From: Chara braunii
Lineage: Eukaryota; Streptophyta; Charophyceae; Charales; Characeae
Assembly (NCBI GenBank): GCA_003427395.1
Contig: BFEA01000573.1
Span: forward strand, 429,820 to 463,391
Direction of reading: 5' to 3'
Length of the DNA: 33,572 nucleotides
Under the pieces are notes generated by a model. That model was given only the letters and a program-made list of their open reading frames with translations. It had not been told where the DNA came from and did no database searches. The position numbers and the translations under genes were made by a program. The number at the start of each line of letters is the position of its first letter. The stretch's first letter is position 1. This document shows, one piece after another, positions 8,552-19,564 of the stretch.

Positions 8552-9697
8552 ATGGACCTGAGAACACCAGAGGAAATGGAGGAAGGCTCCGCTACTCCCA
8601 CAATACTGAAGCAGCCCTTTGAGGAACTCTTGGAAGCCTTCCCTTTGGGTTTGGGTTGGCACCCTATCCTGCGCAGGGGCCCACAGTTGCAGGAGGGAGA
8701 TAGGGTGGCTCGCGAAGATGCTGCTTCACGGGTGGGGTTAATCTGTCTGGTAGGTCCAGAGGATGTCCTGGTGAAAGGGTACAGGGTGGGAAGGGACGGT
8801 CAGTTAATAGGTAGCACAGAGCCCTTCGTATGGACCCCGAAGGGCCAGCTGCAAAGAGTAAGGGTTTATAGCGATGGGGAAGGGAGAAGGGCTTGCAGGT
8901 CTGATACACCACTATCCAAGCTTCCCCTGGACCCGGCGGAATGGGTATGGAACCCGTCCGCGCATCTTAAGGCACGTGAACTTGAGACCTCAGACCTTGT
9001 TTAATCTGACTGCCAAAGCCTCCTATCGGAAGCTCAAGAGTCAGAAGGAACCTGAGAGACACAGTCTAGGAGCGATGGCAGCGACGTCTTAATATTGACA
9101 AGCATCTTCTGGCGCCCATCATATCTTTAGGATGTCGCTGTTATCGCTCCACGAAAGAGGGAGGAGACAGTTTAGCACATTTTTCTCCAGCATGAAAGAG
9201 GGAGGAGACAGCTGAGCACATCTTTCTGCAATGGTCAGTGGCAGTGTCGACATGGAGCTGGTGGGACAGGGTGTGGTGGCAGATAGTTCCGGGATACTTA
9301 TAGTCATGGGACTAAAGGGTGGTCTTGCAAGGGTATCCATCACTCCAGGGCCAGAGTTTCGCATGAAACATGTTTCATTTAGGAAGAAGAGTGATACTGT
9401 ATTATGGTGGCAACGATGCGCCCTGGCTATGGAGAACGTGAAGGTGGATGGGGCAGAGAGGATGGAATACCTCAAACAACAGCTCCAATTGGGGTTGTCC
9501 TAGCAGTGGGCAGCAAAAAAACAAACGTTGAATTCCCTTCAACAACCTAGGGATATCCTAAGGACAATTGAGAACTTTGTCCAAGAGTGGCTGAGCAGCG
9601 CCCAAGGGGGGTGGGTGATCGAGGTGGGTGGTCGAGGCGTCGTGGTCTGGACCTTGGAAGATCCAGAATTAGGAGGAGGGTGAGCCCATAGGGTAGA
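8552..9697 (+). pseudogene. LINE-1 ORF2 C-terminal region with zf-RVT remnant
   Basis: The segment LSKLPLDPAEWVWNPS (8915-8962) matches LINE-2 VAELPLDPEEWQWSP. Then LFNLTAKASYRKLK matches LHTLTVKATYRLL. A zf-RVT-like stretch follows near 9120-9290 (REETAEHIFLQWS with a tryptophan-rich tail, against PETIEHISMQCPG in LINE-2). The last block contains RCALAMENVKVDGAE, then TAG at 9501-9503, QWAAKKQTLN and AQGGWVIEV. Similarity resumes in the same frame straight after this TAG, so it is a point nonsense change. Confidence 0.65.
9152..9228 (+). repeat. 41-bp tandem duplication inside the zf-RVT remnant
   Basis: GAAAGAGGGAGGAGACAG occurs at 9152 and again about 41 bp later, followed by TTAGCACATTTTTCT and TGAGCACATCTTTCT respectively. 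It duplicates the codons of the conserved EET-EH-FLQ segment. The shift between copies changes the frame. Confidence 0.75.
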
Positions 9698-9700
9698 AGC

Positions 9701-10820
9701 CCCCTCAGGACTATCATTTGTTTTTTAAGGATCGGACCACGATCAACCCAGACATCCCCCTATGACCAGCGGAGGACTTTGAGGACCCGTTTCCAGCCCA
9801 CATTGGTCGTTGCAAGTGCAGTTGCTGTGATGAGGGGGGAACCACTGGCAGTCGGAGAGGTGGACCTACCTCATCTGTCGTCTCGGAGATTCCAAGTTAT
9901 CTACTTTATGCCCTCTAGAAATATTTTTTAATGGACATAGCATGGTGTGTAACGGGATAGCTAGGCCATAGGGGACGCCGGACCCGGTTTCCGGCAGGGA
10001 TATAGGATGGAAGGTGGGCCGGGGGACGGGAGGGCTCACTGGTGCACCCCAGTGGCCCTGGCGGACCCCCAGCCTTGGGCCTTCCAGGAAGAAGAAGGTA
10101 GGTCAGGTGGTGGGAGAGGAGGGGAGGTAGATGCTCCTCATTCTATTCTAGAGTCTTGCACAAGATATGTGGCGGGTTCAGCCTTTTAGGCCTTGGTGGA
10201 AATTGGGTGTTGTAGTTCTTGAAGATAGTGAGAATGCTTGAAGTCCGAAGTGGCGTAGGCCTGTATGTTGACTTACTATGAGATGTATCCCACCTCTCTC
10301 AGCAAGGGCTGATAAGGGGTGTTGAGTGTGTGGTGGTGGTCGACTGGCTTGAGGACATCACTTATTGATGTTGGCATGGTAAGGGTGTTCTAGAGGTCTA
10401 TTGTAGGACGAGTAGTATGCTTGCCACCGCTTCGTAAGGCTTCTGAGCTGTATGGTGGATGTTGTGAGTCCAAGGCTGATCACCTATATGGGACTCGCTA
10501 CTTGCGTTGGGTGACTCGTGAGTTACCATGTGTATTGGGGGAGGGGTTCATCTGTTTCGTGTGACTTTCTGCGCGGATTAAGGGATGGGTTATGCTGCAG
10601 GGCATGTGCATCACTCTGGGACAGACTGGCAACTTGCTCCTAATTTTTAGAACTCTTTGGATTTTTGTTCTACAAAGAAATGTTGTGTGTTGAAAAGGGA
10701 ATTATTTTTTTCTTGTCTATTTTTGCGAAGGAGGGAGCACCTAAGCTAGGGGAAGTAATGGGTGATGGGTGAGGGGTTTTTTTGTTTTGTTTTAAGTTGG
10801 TTGTGATCAAGTTGGTTCTT
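9701..10820. other. No gene recognised; possible LINE-1 3' untranslated remnant
   Basis: Immediately downstream of the LINE-1 C-terminus, this G-rich stretch could be 3' UTR. It shares no obvious similarity with the 3' regions of LINE-2 or LINE-3, and a definite poly(A) was not found. Short frames are unsupported. Confidence 0.35.
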
Positions 10821-11079
10821 GCAGTTGAGTTCTTCGCATGGCAACTTGGGTGAATCGACATGTGAATTTTGACGTTTTTGTTAAAATTTGTGCGTCAACT
10901 TTCTGTTTCAGACTTTGCGCAAATATTAAGAGTAGCAAAAGAAAACAGGGAGGCTAGACTAATTAATACTCTAATAACTGCACAAAGTCTGAAAAGGAAA
11001 GTGAACGAACAAATTTTCAAAAAAACGTCGAAATTCACATGTTGAGTCACCCAAGTTGTCGTGCGAAGAACTTGACTGC
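10821..11079. mobile_element. Foldback / MITE-like element, 100-bp inverted arms
   Basis: Left arm 10821-10920 (GCAGTTGAGTTCTTCGCATG...) and right arm 10980-11079 are imperfect reverse complements over about 100 bp. Shared blocks include GTTCTTCGCA, CAACTTGGGTGA, ACATGTGAATTT, GACGTTTTT, AAAATTTGT and TTCAGACTTTG. The spacer is 59 bp. No transposase is present and no target-site duplication is obvious. A short GGGAGGC motif in the spacer is complementary to sequence just past the right arm. Confidence 0.75.
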
Positions 11080-11291
11080 CTCCCTGTTTTTTTGTTGCTT
11101 CACTGTCGGACGCCTGTGCAAATGAACCCTGCCCTTTTTACGCGAGCTCGACTTTTTGCACACGTTCCTCCTTTGTGTTTCAATCCTTTCGCTCATGAGT
11201 TTTGTCTTCATCTCCCTCTTCCCTTCTTGCTCCATCTCAATTGCCTTCGCTTCCCTGTTGCCTCTTCTTATTATTTAAGTGTACGTGTTTT

Positions 11292-11541
11292 TTCCATGTA
11301 TCATTCCCCCTGCTCCTCTCCCCTCGACCTCAATCCTCATTTTGCTGAGGCGATACATTTTGCATTGATGCCTGAAGAATGGCTAAGTCTCTCATCCCGA
11401 TTTGCTTCTCTTCCTAGTTGCCTCTTTTTGGCATTCAAGGATTTGTTATTTTCGCACGTATCATTCCCCCTGCATCTTTCCCCTCAACCCCAATTCTCAT
11501 TTGCTGAGGTGTTGCACCTTGGATTAATACGACAAGAGTGG
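11292..11541 (+). repeat. About 160-bp-spaced direct duplication within a long open frame
   Basis: GTATCATTCCCCCTGC, CTCTCCCCTC, CAATCCTCATTTTGCTGAGG and the following block at 11298-11385 recur at 11458-11535. A 209-codon open frame (11056-11685) runs across the foldback arm, this duplication and the end of LINE-2, and its peptide repeats accordingly (MPEEW and IRQEW). Because it spans three unrelated repeat units, I do not treat it as a gene. Confidence 0.6.
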
Positions 11542-12088
11542 CTTTTTTTTAAAAGAAAAACACCCCCACCAGTGTTAGTGATGCTGATAAGAGCAAACAC
11601 CACTAGCACCTGGGGAGAGGCTCCATCTATTGGTTGGGAGCATCTCCTGCTGGAAAATGGGTCCAGCGTCCCATATACAGATTGAAATTAGAGTACATCC
11701 GAAGAACAATGTGGGAGGTTCCTGCCAGCATTGATTACCCTGGAGCCCAGGGGATTGACTGAGCAGGACATAAAAAGGGAGGGGGGGGGGACCTCTTCGC
11801 CCTGAACCCGGCGCCAGATACCTGCTGCTACACACTAGTTCCTCCCTCCCCCTATCTTTGACTATATCTATTGAGAAGTGTGAATGTTTTTTGACCTGGG
11901 CTCCGTACATCCGACAACCTGCCAGCATTGATTGCCCTGTTTCCAGGGGATTAACNGTGCAGGGTTAGCAATTTGAAAGTCCTTCATACCACCGCCTCTT
12001 CAGTCTGCATCAGACCGCCAGATCACACATGTTTCCCTAGCGGCTACTTCCGCCGATGCCTTCCATGTACTGTTGCCTGAGGCCTTTC

Positions 12089-13516
12089 TCAGTCTGCACC
12101 GTACCATTGCATGTCGACCATTGCCAGCTGGTGGGGTGGGAATGGGTCGGGAAAATCTGTGGATGGTCGCAGCGGGATCTCCTGTCCCACCGTGGTCCAG
12201 TTTCTGAAGCTGATAAAGTAGTCTCTCCTGAACTCGTCCTGGTTGCATTCCTGGGCGGGTTCACCGTCCCATCGGACGAATGCGATCCAGCCCCCATTCT
12301 CACTGCCAAACCAGTCCCCCGAAAATTGCTGAATTGCTTGTGTTATGTCTTTGGATGCATGAAATAAATCAAGTTGCTTTTTTACTTTTTGCCACTGTAC
12401 CCTAAGTTCTTGTTGGATGAACGGTTTTATCACGTCTGTTACTTCCTCCCCAGCTATGCGGACCCCCTCTATTGCAAGGATACAACGTTTTCTTCAGAGG
12501 GCCCACATGACAGCTCTCCTCACTATCTTGAACATATTGCTTTCAAAGGCGTTGTCAAAGGGGGAGGACCATGTTGCGCATAATATGGCTCTCCAGTCCC
12601 ATGGCCAGTTGAAGCCTGTGGCTAACCATGTCCAGATTATATCCCACCACCGCCATGTAAGCACGGCTCCCGGACACTGCATGGATATATGCTCTATGGT
12701 TTCCGGGATTCTGCGGGAGGGGAAGGCGGTGTGGCACGACTTACACCACGGTAGCGCCCGTCCCTTCTGCTCTAGATACGTACGGTCTATCAGCCAGTCG
12801 TTGGGCAGGCAACGATGTTCTATCTGCCATTGTAGCGAGGCCATCTTCGTTGGCCTGGACCTTGTGGTGGAGAACCATCGGATGGGGCGGATTGCTCCAG
12901 TTCCTACATTCAAATGAGACCTCCATGGATCCTTTGTATTCACTTTTGGTCGCAGCAGCCGATAGGTAGCCTTCACCGTTAAGGTATGCAGCTTCAGGTT
13001 TTCCCCGGTCCTGCGTTTTCGCGGGGGGGACCACTGCCACTCCTCGGGATCCAAGGGGAGCTCAGCCACGGGGGTGTCTGGCTGGTATGTGATCCACGCA
13101 TCTTTGTCCTGTAGCGCGCGGATCCTGTGCAGGTCATAATTTTCCCACCATCTCACCGCGTCTGGGGTGTACCGGGTGAGCACACTGTCCTTACTAATGT
13201 GGAAGAGATTGGTCAGGGTTTCTTCCGCACGTACCTCTACCACGTTGCCTACACTCTCCGGATCGCCCGGGCCTGCTACCCAGTCCCCTTCTGCCAGTCG
13301 CGGCCCTTTGAGCAGGATGCGGACTCAGTCTAGCGGGATAGCGAAAATCAAGGTTTCGATGTGCTCTTCAACTTTGTGGCAATACTTTAGTGTGGTCCTT
13401 AGTTGCTGCGCAAGTTTCCAGTCTCCCACTTGTGTGTCCCATGTATCTTTTATTCTAGTTATACCTTTTTTAACCCAGCTGTTCCACGGGTGTTCCACGG
13501 GGTGCTTGAACTGCAA
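12089..13516 (-). pseudogene. LINE-2 ORF2 C-terminal region with zf-RVT zinc-binding domain
   Basis: After a frameshift near 13460, the region reads DTQVGDWKLAQQLR, then (13243-12494, 249 codons open) LPLDPEEWQWSP, LHTLTVKATYRLL, MASLQWQIEHRCLPNDW, and a zinc-binding pattern WCKSCHTAF...ETIEHISMQCPG typical of the zf-RVT domain of plant L1 elements. One TGA (12496-12494), probably from CGA, separates MWAL from RKRCILAIEG. The frame then continues to VKKQLDLFHASKD, GGWIAFVRWDG and a stop at 12089. The final block matches LINE-1, so it is a genuine C-terminus of the family. Confidence 0.8.
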
Positions 13517-14238
13517 TACACTCTACTGTTCCGGTCTGTTATTCGTCTGTTCCCAAAAAGGGGTTGGCGTGCCACCTCTTCCCACCTGGTTGGTGGACAT
13601 TTGTCGGGTAGCGGAAGTTGGCGCCAGGCGTTCAGAACTCGGGTCCAGAAGTCGTCCCTGACCAAATCCAAGCAGGTTGTGTCTTGGCACGGAGCTTGCC
13701 CGTTCCGACGGGACCGTCGCACTGTCCAATGAAGGTCTTCCAGCCAGGTTAGTAGGTTAACTCCCTGCGATGCGTGCGGGGCAAGTCTAGCTATTTGTTC
13801 CAAAGCAAGGGCATGCCATGGGAGGTGTTGAGTGAAGAGGAGTCTCCGGATCTGTTGAATTGTTAATGCCTTAATCTGGGTATCCGGGTCTAAGATCTCT
13901 AGGCCCCCTTTGTCTTTAGGTTGAATCATCGAATGTCAGGCTACCTTGCTAATAATATTTGGGAGTTCTCCGTTGCCTCTCCATAGTAGGGTTGTTATCT
14001 GCCACTTTAGTGATCGAACGACCTCCTTGCTGAGGGCCCAGATTGTAGATTTATACCAGAGGGCCGCCAGTATCACGTTATTGATTGTCAGTGTCCTGCC
14101 AATAAGAGAGGTATGACGGTCTTTCCAGTGGGCTAGCTTCTCTAGAGCGGGCTTTAGGATCCATTCGTCATTCGATGCGGGTTTGCCTAGTGTTGTTAGC
14201 ATGATTCCCAGCACCCTGACAGAGGCCGTTTCTAGGAG
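13459..14238 (-). pseudogene. LINE-2 ORF2 thumb/connection region
   Basis: Two open segments (14214-13936 and 13929-13459) encode NDEWILKPALEKLAHW, RHTSLIGRTLTINNVILAAL, KDKGGLEILDPDTQIKAL, LEQIARLAPHA and RWEEVARQPLFG. The same blocks occur in LINE-1, and WEDVLSQPLFDNP is the LINE-3 equivalent (about 24960). A stop lies between the two segments and a frameshift precedes the next one. Confidence 0.75.
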
Positions 14239-15737
14239 TCACTTAACGTGTGGGAGCTCGGGGGGGCGCGCCCCTTGATGGTCGACCCACCATCCCAGGG
14301 TTTTATTTCCGGAGTTGACAGTCATATCTGATACTGTTGTGAACCGGTCGAACAATCGCTTGATCTCTTCCATGTTTGTTGCAGTTGCGTCAACCATGAG
14401 TGTCATATCGTTCGCAAACATCGAACAGATTGGGATTGCTTCTTCTGGGATGGTTGAGATCTGCAATTTCCTCAGGTCCTTGTTGGCTCGAAGGTTTGTT
14501 GCCAATGCCTTCATCACTATTATAAACAGGAAGTGTGCCAAAGAGTTCCCCTGGTGAACCGACTGGTGCAGCGGGAAGGGTGGCACGATCCTTCCATTGA
14601 CTTGAACACACGTGGTTACGTTGTGGTGTAGTATTGCAGTCCAGCGTCGGAAACGTGGCCCTATGTTCATTTTTTCCATACATTTGTCTAGGAATAGCCA
14701 GTCCACATGGTCGTAGGCTTTTTCGAAGTCTATGAAGACCACGACTGCATTTTGTTTGTCCCGTCTTGTTAGCTTGAGTAGTTCATTAACTAATAGTATG
14801 TTATCGCGGATCCTGCGCCCTTTGATGAACCCGGTTTGCGTCGGATGGATAATATCATCTGAGACCGGGAGCAGTCGGTTTGCAAGGGTCTTCGCTAACA
14901 TTTTATAGACAACTGTGAGCAAAGTTATTGGTCTGTAGTTTCGAATATCCATCTTGTCTCCCTTTTTGTGTAACAAAGTGAAAACTCCCTGCCCCACCAG
15001 CTCCTTCATTCTCCCTGTTTCCCACACCTGTTGATAGAACTCCATGAGGTCTGGAGCCATCTAAGTCCAGAAGGTCTCCCAAAATCCATTTGGAAACCCA
15101 TAAATGTCCAGCGTCTTCTCTTGTTCCATCTGCATCATCGCCGTCCATATCTCCTGCTTGGACAGGGGACAATCCGAATTTATTTTCTGCTGTCCTGTCA
15201 GGGTTTTCTCTAGTGGTGTCAAGAAATCCGCAATTTCTTTCTCACTAACATTCCTCTCCTGTCGGACACACTTTGAGGTGAACAGGTTTTGGAAAAAAAA
15301 TCTTGCTATGTGTGTGCAAAGGGGGGTGGAGGTGATGATATCTTGATGTCCAGTTTGTGGATCATATAGTGCTTTGATGGTTGTTTTGTGTGAGCGTACT
15401 CGGACCATGCTAAATAATTTTTTATCCATTGTTCCTTCTGTTTGGTACCTTGTCAGTCGTCCTCTTATCCGTGTTCATTCCCAGCGTTGCGTGGCGAAGG
15501 CCTGGAGTCGTTGTTTCAATGTTTGTATCTCTGAATATTCTTATGACTGTAAATTTTGGATATCGTTAGGCTGGTTTTGGTCAAGTTGTTGCATTTGTTG
15601 ACGTAATTTCATCTCCTGTTGATGTTTTTTTGCTGCTAATAGTTTAGAATATTTTTGGCATTTCTTACCCAGATAGAACAGACCGTTATTGAATCAGTCT
15701 GCCTGCTGGAAGTGCTGCTTTTGCATGTGTCAATACT
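14239..15737 (-). pseudogene. LINE-2 ORF2 linker and reverse transcriptase
   Basis: A Gln/Lys-rich helical linker (KKHQQEMKLRQQMQQLD) runs in frame into RWE*TRIRGRL and the 15429-15061 segment, then through one TAG (15063-15061) into an 822-nt open segment. RT motifs are in order: KKGDKMDIRNYRPITLL, QTGFIKGRRIRDNIL, VVFIDFEKAYDHVDWLF, HQGNSLAHFLFI and FANDMTLM. Two conserved motifs are altered: FADD is FAND (14418-14407), losing the first catalytic Asp, and RQGDP is HQGNS. The RT is therefore predicted inactive even where the frame is open. Confidence 0.85.
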
Positions 15738-16187
15738 TCAGCAGTCCGCAATGTAGCTCAGAAAGGTTTTCTGTTGCAAAATGTAGGTGTTGAGTTTGTA
15801 GAAGCTCAGTCCCCAATCGGGTTTGTTTCGAAAGGATAGAGTAACTGTGCACATTTTGTGGTCAAGGCCCGGGTATGGGCTTGCAGGTAAGATCGCTGCT
15901 AAAAGCATAGATCCCCCCATATCTTTTGAGATGAGGATTAGGTTAATCTTGGATCTTGTCTGACTTTCAGTTTTCGTCTTCCGTAAACATGAGTAAAAAA
16001 TCTTGTATCTGGATTCAATTTCTGAAAGGAGTCGAAAACTTTCAATGAGAGGCATAGATTGTTTATCATCCACTCATCCGCCTCCACATACACCGGGGTT
16101 GGGGAGGGGGTCCGCCATTTGTCCATCCATCGATCCGGGGCTGCGTTGTAGTCCCCTGCTATAATGACGGGACCCCTTACAGTATTT
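15738..16187 (-). pseudogene. LINE-2 endonuclease domain, C-terminal half
   Basis: GPVIIAGDYNAAPDRWMDKW carries the GD-N signature of AP-type LINE endonucleases. Downstream, in a shifted frame, KINLILISKDMGG and GLDHKMCTVTLSF correspond to the final S-I-D and SDH segments. The frameshift is near 15960. The 5' end is abrupt and coincides with sequence that is tandemly duplicated at 15981-17428; the second copy keeps the same GDYN motif at about 16870-16900. Confidence 0.7.
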
Positions 16188-17428
16188 GCGCTTTAATATT
16201 CTCAAAAAAGATTTTTCTTGGCTAAATTTCCATGTCGAGGTTTGGGCATGCATTTCTCAATACAATCCATAATTTCATCCTCTTCTTTCTCATCTAAGTC
16301 TGCTTTTCTCGTGCATTCATCCTTGCAGTCACAAATTTTGGACGACAGATTTTGTCGTTCTTCATTTCATTTGGGTTTCGTGATGAAGAGAGTTAGATAG
16401 GTATGTGTAAGTCGTACATTATGTATGAATGGGGATTATAATGTACAAAAAAATGATAAGATGACTGCGATTATGCGTGGTTTATCTGTCGTTGCAGCGC
16501 ATTACTCGGGTCGGGGTAATGCTTCTGAATTATAAGTTTCGAGTCTAGATTGTAGTCTTTTTTAACTCATTACTTTTTTTGAATTCGTCCAGTATATGGA
16601 TCAACAATTAGGTGTATGATGATGTGCGAAATTGTTGTTTTATTATTCTCGATTTCCTATTGTTAATACTTTCGATATGTAATATCGCTGAAAATTTGTT
16701 AATACTTCTGTAAACATGAGTAAAAAAATCTTGTATCTGGATTCAATTTCTGGAAGGAGTCGAAGACTTTCAGTGAGAGACATAAATCGTTTATCATCCG
16801 CACATCCGCCTCCACATACACCGGGGCTGGGGAGGGGGTCCGCCATCTGTCCATCCATCGATTCGGGGCTGAGTTGTAGTCCCCTGCTATAATGACGGGA
16901 CCCCTTCTAGTATTTGTGCTTTAATATTTTCAAAGAAGATTTTTCTTGGCTAAATTTTCATGTCGAGGTTTGGGCATGCATTTCTCAATACAATCCATAA
17001 TTTCATCCTCTTATTTCTCATCTAAGTCTGCTTTTCTCGTGCATTTATCCTTGCAGTTACAAATTTTGGACGACAGATTTTGTCGTTCTTCATTTCATTT
17101 GGTTTTTGTGATGAAGAGAGTGGGGTAGGTATGTGTAAGTCGTACATTATGTATGAATGAGAACTATAATGTACAAAAAGAATGATAAGATGGCTGCGAT
17201 TATGCGTGGTTTATCTGTCGTTGTGGCGCATTACGCGAGTCGGGGTAATGCTTCTGAATTCTAAGTTTGGAGTCTAGATTGTAGTCTTTTTGAACTCATT
17301 ACTTTTTTTGAATTTATCCATTATATGGATCAACAATTAGGTGTATGATGATGTGCAAAATTGTTGTTTTATTATTCTCGATTTCCCATTGTTAATACTT
17401 TCGATGTGTAATATCGCTGAAAATTTGG
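15981..17428. repeat. Tandem duplication, about 727-bp period, two copies
   Basis: Copy 1 (about 15981-16698) and copy 2 (about 16708-17428) match almost throughout; for example GTAAACATGAGTAAAAAA starts at 15983 and 16710, and CATGTCGAGGTTTGGGCATG recurs at the same offset. Differences are scattered transitions and small indels. The unit joins part of the LINE-2 endonuclease to about 500 bp of non-LINE sequence, so the duplication happened after LINE-2 was in place. Confidence 0.9.
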
Positions 17429-18439
17429 AAAGATGTTATCGTTATTTTTTTCGTTGGGTCTTTAATGATTGTGTACGGTAGAGAGAGATAAAACACTTTG
17501 AAATATTTGTATGGGGTTGATGGATGTCTACGCCAAGCTACTGGAATTGTCTCAGATGCTTATGTTTTCCTCCCTATTATTAATTATGGACTTTTTGTGA
17601 CTCGTGGGTAACAGGGCTACGAGTTTTCAAATGTGAAACAAATGAATTGCAATTGAGATATGATTTTTTATTTTTTTTATTTTAATGCTAGGCTACCAAA
17701 GTGGCCCGGAGTCACTTGCCCGGCCGGGCCAAAAAGATAAAATATATATATATTTTTTTTTAATTTTTATTTTATATTTTAAATTTGGTAAAGAATTTCG
17801 ATGTGAGCCTCAGGCAAACGTTGTTTAGTTTATTTTTCTACATAACATAGTATTTTTTCAGATTTTTTGGATTGGTTTTTATTTTTGCTGGGACCTTCCC
17901 TTGTCCTTGCACGGGCTGGCAACCCGTTGCCCGGACGGCCTGGCTGGCAACCTAGTTTTAATGCATTTTTTTTTAGCAAATATATCATTTCTAAAGGTAA
18001 GGATGTTTTGAAACTTAGCTTTTCATTCCTTTCGCAAGTTTTTTTATTTCATAAGAATTTTTTGCCTATTTTGAACTTTTTAAATTGTCATATATGCATC
18101 CAACATTCCTTTGAGGGTCAGAACCTTCTCTTGTTGTAGAACTTCCCCCCCCCCTCACCCCCTTTTGCCCCTTGATTAAACATTGTTCTACAATTGTTGG
18201 CTGAAACTTATGAAATTAGTTTCAACTACAATTATCGTTGATGCTCGGATGGGGGCAGTTGAAACTGTTTTCGGAAGGTTTAGTCACTTTAGGTAAAAGT
18301 TTCAGGCGGGCAGACGTGAAAGTACGAAAAAAACTTAAAGTAGTTGAAGCTTTTGAAACCGCATTCAAGTCTCTCTTTCCAAACTTGCAACACTCGTTCG
18401 AAACCACAACAATGATCAAAAGTGTCTTAAGCTTTTAAG
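17429..18439. other. AT-rich stretch without a gene
   Basis: Long T/A runs and a (TA)n at about 17740-17751 surround two GC-rich islands, GGCCCGGAGTC...GCCCGGCCGGGCC (17702-17729) and GGGCTGGCAACCCG...CGGACGGCCTGGCTGG (17910-17950). A C10 run is at about 18146. Between 18180 and 18420 GTTTCAA and TTGAAAC words recur in both orientations, including the perfect 7-bp arms TGAAACT...AGTTTCA at about 18203-18225. No supported coding region. Confidence 0.45.
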
Positions 18440-18899
18440 ATGCGTTTCAAATTCTTCATCAAAGCATCCAAGATCAGTTTGACATTGTTATACCGTCTTG
18501 GAATCATTGAGACTATAAGAGACCTCGAAAATATGTGCATCATACATTAACCATCTCTCGACAGTCTTTCACTATTGATTCGTCCCCGTCTGATTCCTTT
18601 ATTATATCCGTATCAATTGACCATCCTTTCCTTACCAAGAGCAGGGGCAAGAAGTGTGGTCCCATCTTGCTTGCTTTTCCACCTGAAATTATTTTCACTC
18701 TCTCAGTTCGGGGTTCCTCTCTTCGCCAATACTTGTTTCGAGATATGGTGCCTCCTTATCTTCTGTTCCGCTTCCTCTACCTTTTCTTGATATCTTTCTT
18801 CTTCCTTATTGCGCAAGAATGCCGCAATCACTGAGAACGTTTGAAACTCATGAAAGATGATGCAAAATCCAGCATCACACTACTCTTCGTCTTGTGCAT

Positions 18900-19561
18900 G
18901 ATGCTAAGCTAGCCACTATTGCTAGGTTCACTTACATCATCCTTCATTCTTCAGGTTCTCTGCTTGGGCCCGACTGTTGTCAGAGAGCATGAGTACCATG
19001 TGAAGCTATTCTCAAGGAGGTGTATCTCTCTGGAAATTTTGGTTAGGTTTCATGCCCCTCTTTAATGCAAAAAAGTTTATTTATCCTTCTTCAAACTTTC
19101 GTTGGATTTTAAATCTAGACCGAAGTTACAAATTAGATTTCATTTTTTACCAATCACCATATCCCCTGCCCTAGGCAAGCAAAATAATAAAACTTTAATA
19201 AACTACAACCTATCTTTCATATTATTTGGAGCGTACACCATAGTTACAACCACCTCAGACGACTTTAATAGTAACTCCAACCACGGTCGCCTTCCCCAGA
19301 AAAACGCTTCGTAGTCGATCAGATCGGCTTTTACATATCTGTGGACCAATATCATTGCTCCGTGTTTCAAACCCTTGCCCGATGACCATAGTTGAGGGTT
19401 GTCCTACCAGTGGTAAGTTGCACCAACTACTTAGTGTCTTGCAAAAAAACAATGTCGATACAGTTCTCATGGAACCACTTCTCTCGCCTCTTCCTTTTTA
19501 ACTTCCAACCCAAATCCCCCAGTCTCTTCACATTTCACGTGCTTAATTTAATTATCTCCAT
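18900..19561 (-). pseudogene. LINE-5 ORF2 start, endonuclease N-terminal part
   Basis: ATG at 19561-19559 opens MEIIKLST, then TGA (19537-19535), NVKRLGDLGWKLKRK and IDIVFLQDTK. This is the AP-endonuclease start (consensus ...WNVRGLG...Q-TK) with the Trp codon turned into a stop. Further on, in another frame, MVYAPNNMKDRL and LPRAGDMVIG match the middle EN motif that precedes GD-N, but the GD-N Asp/Asn pair itself is lost (GKK*N). ORF1 ends TGA CGC ATG, one codon before this start and in the same frame. Confidence 0.7.
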
Positions 19562-19564
19562 GCG

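Larger units (their letters stand above)
7010..9700 (+). mobile_element. LINE-1: 5'-truncated L1-type non-LTR retrotransposon
   Basis: Colinear protein-level similarity to LINE-2 (minus strand, 11542-16187) can be followed from a degraded GVFTLL-like region near 7010, through the RT palm, to the C-terminal tail at 9697. ORF1 and EN are absent, as expected for 5' truncation during target-primed reverse transcription. The reading frame is broken by several stops and frameshifts. No poly(A) or target-site duplication is clear, so the 3' boundary is approximate. The stretch 9700-10820 beyond it shows no coding similarity. Confidence 0.8.
11542..16187 (-). mobile_element. LINE-2: L1-type element, ORF2 nearly complete but dead
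   Basis: On the minus strand the order is the second half of EN (16187-15738), a coiled-coil-like linker and RT (15737-14239), the connection region (14238-13459), the C-terminal region with zf-RVT (13516-12089) and a 3' region ending in a short A run (plus-strand T run 11543-11550). ORF1 and the EN N-terminus are missing. The 3' region has a repeated CCTGCCAGCATTGATT unit (11725 and 11922), and the assembly has one N at 11956. Confidence 0.85.

Noticed and set aside
8664-8912. Minus-strand frame opposite the LINE-1 C-terminus
   Set aside because: Shadow of the plus-strand LINE coding sequence.
11056-11685. 209-codon plus-strand frame as a gene
   Set aside because: It crosses a foldback arm, a direct duplication and the LINE-2 3' region, so it cannot be one ancestral gene.
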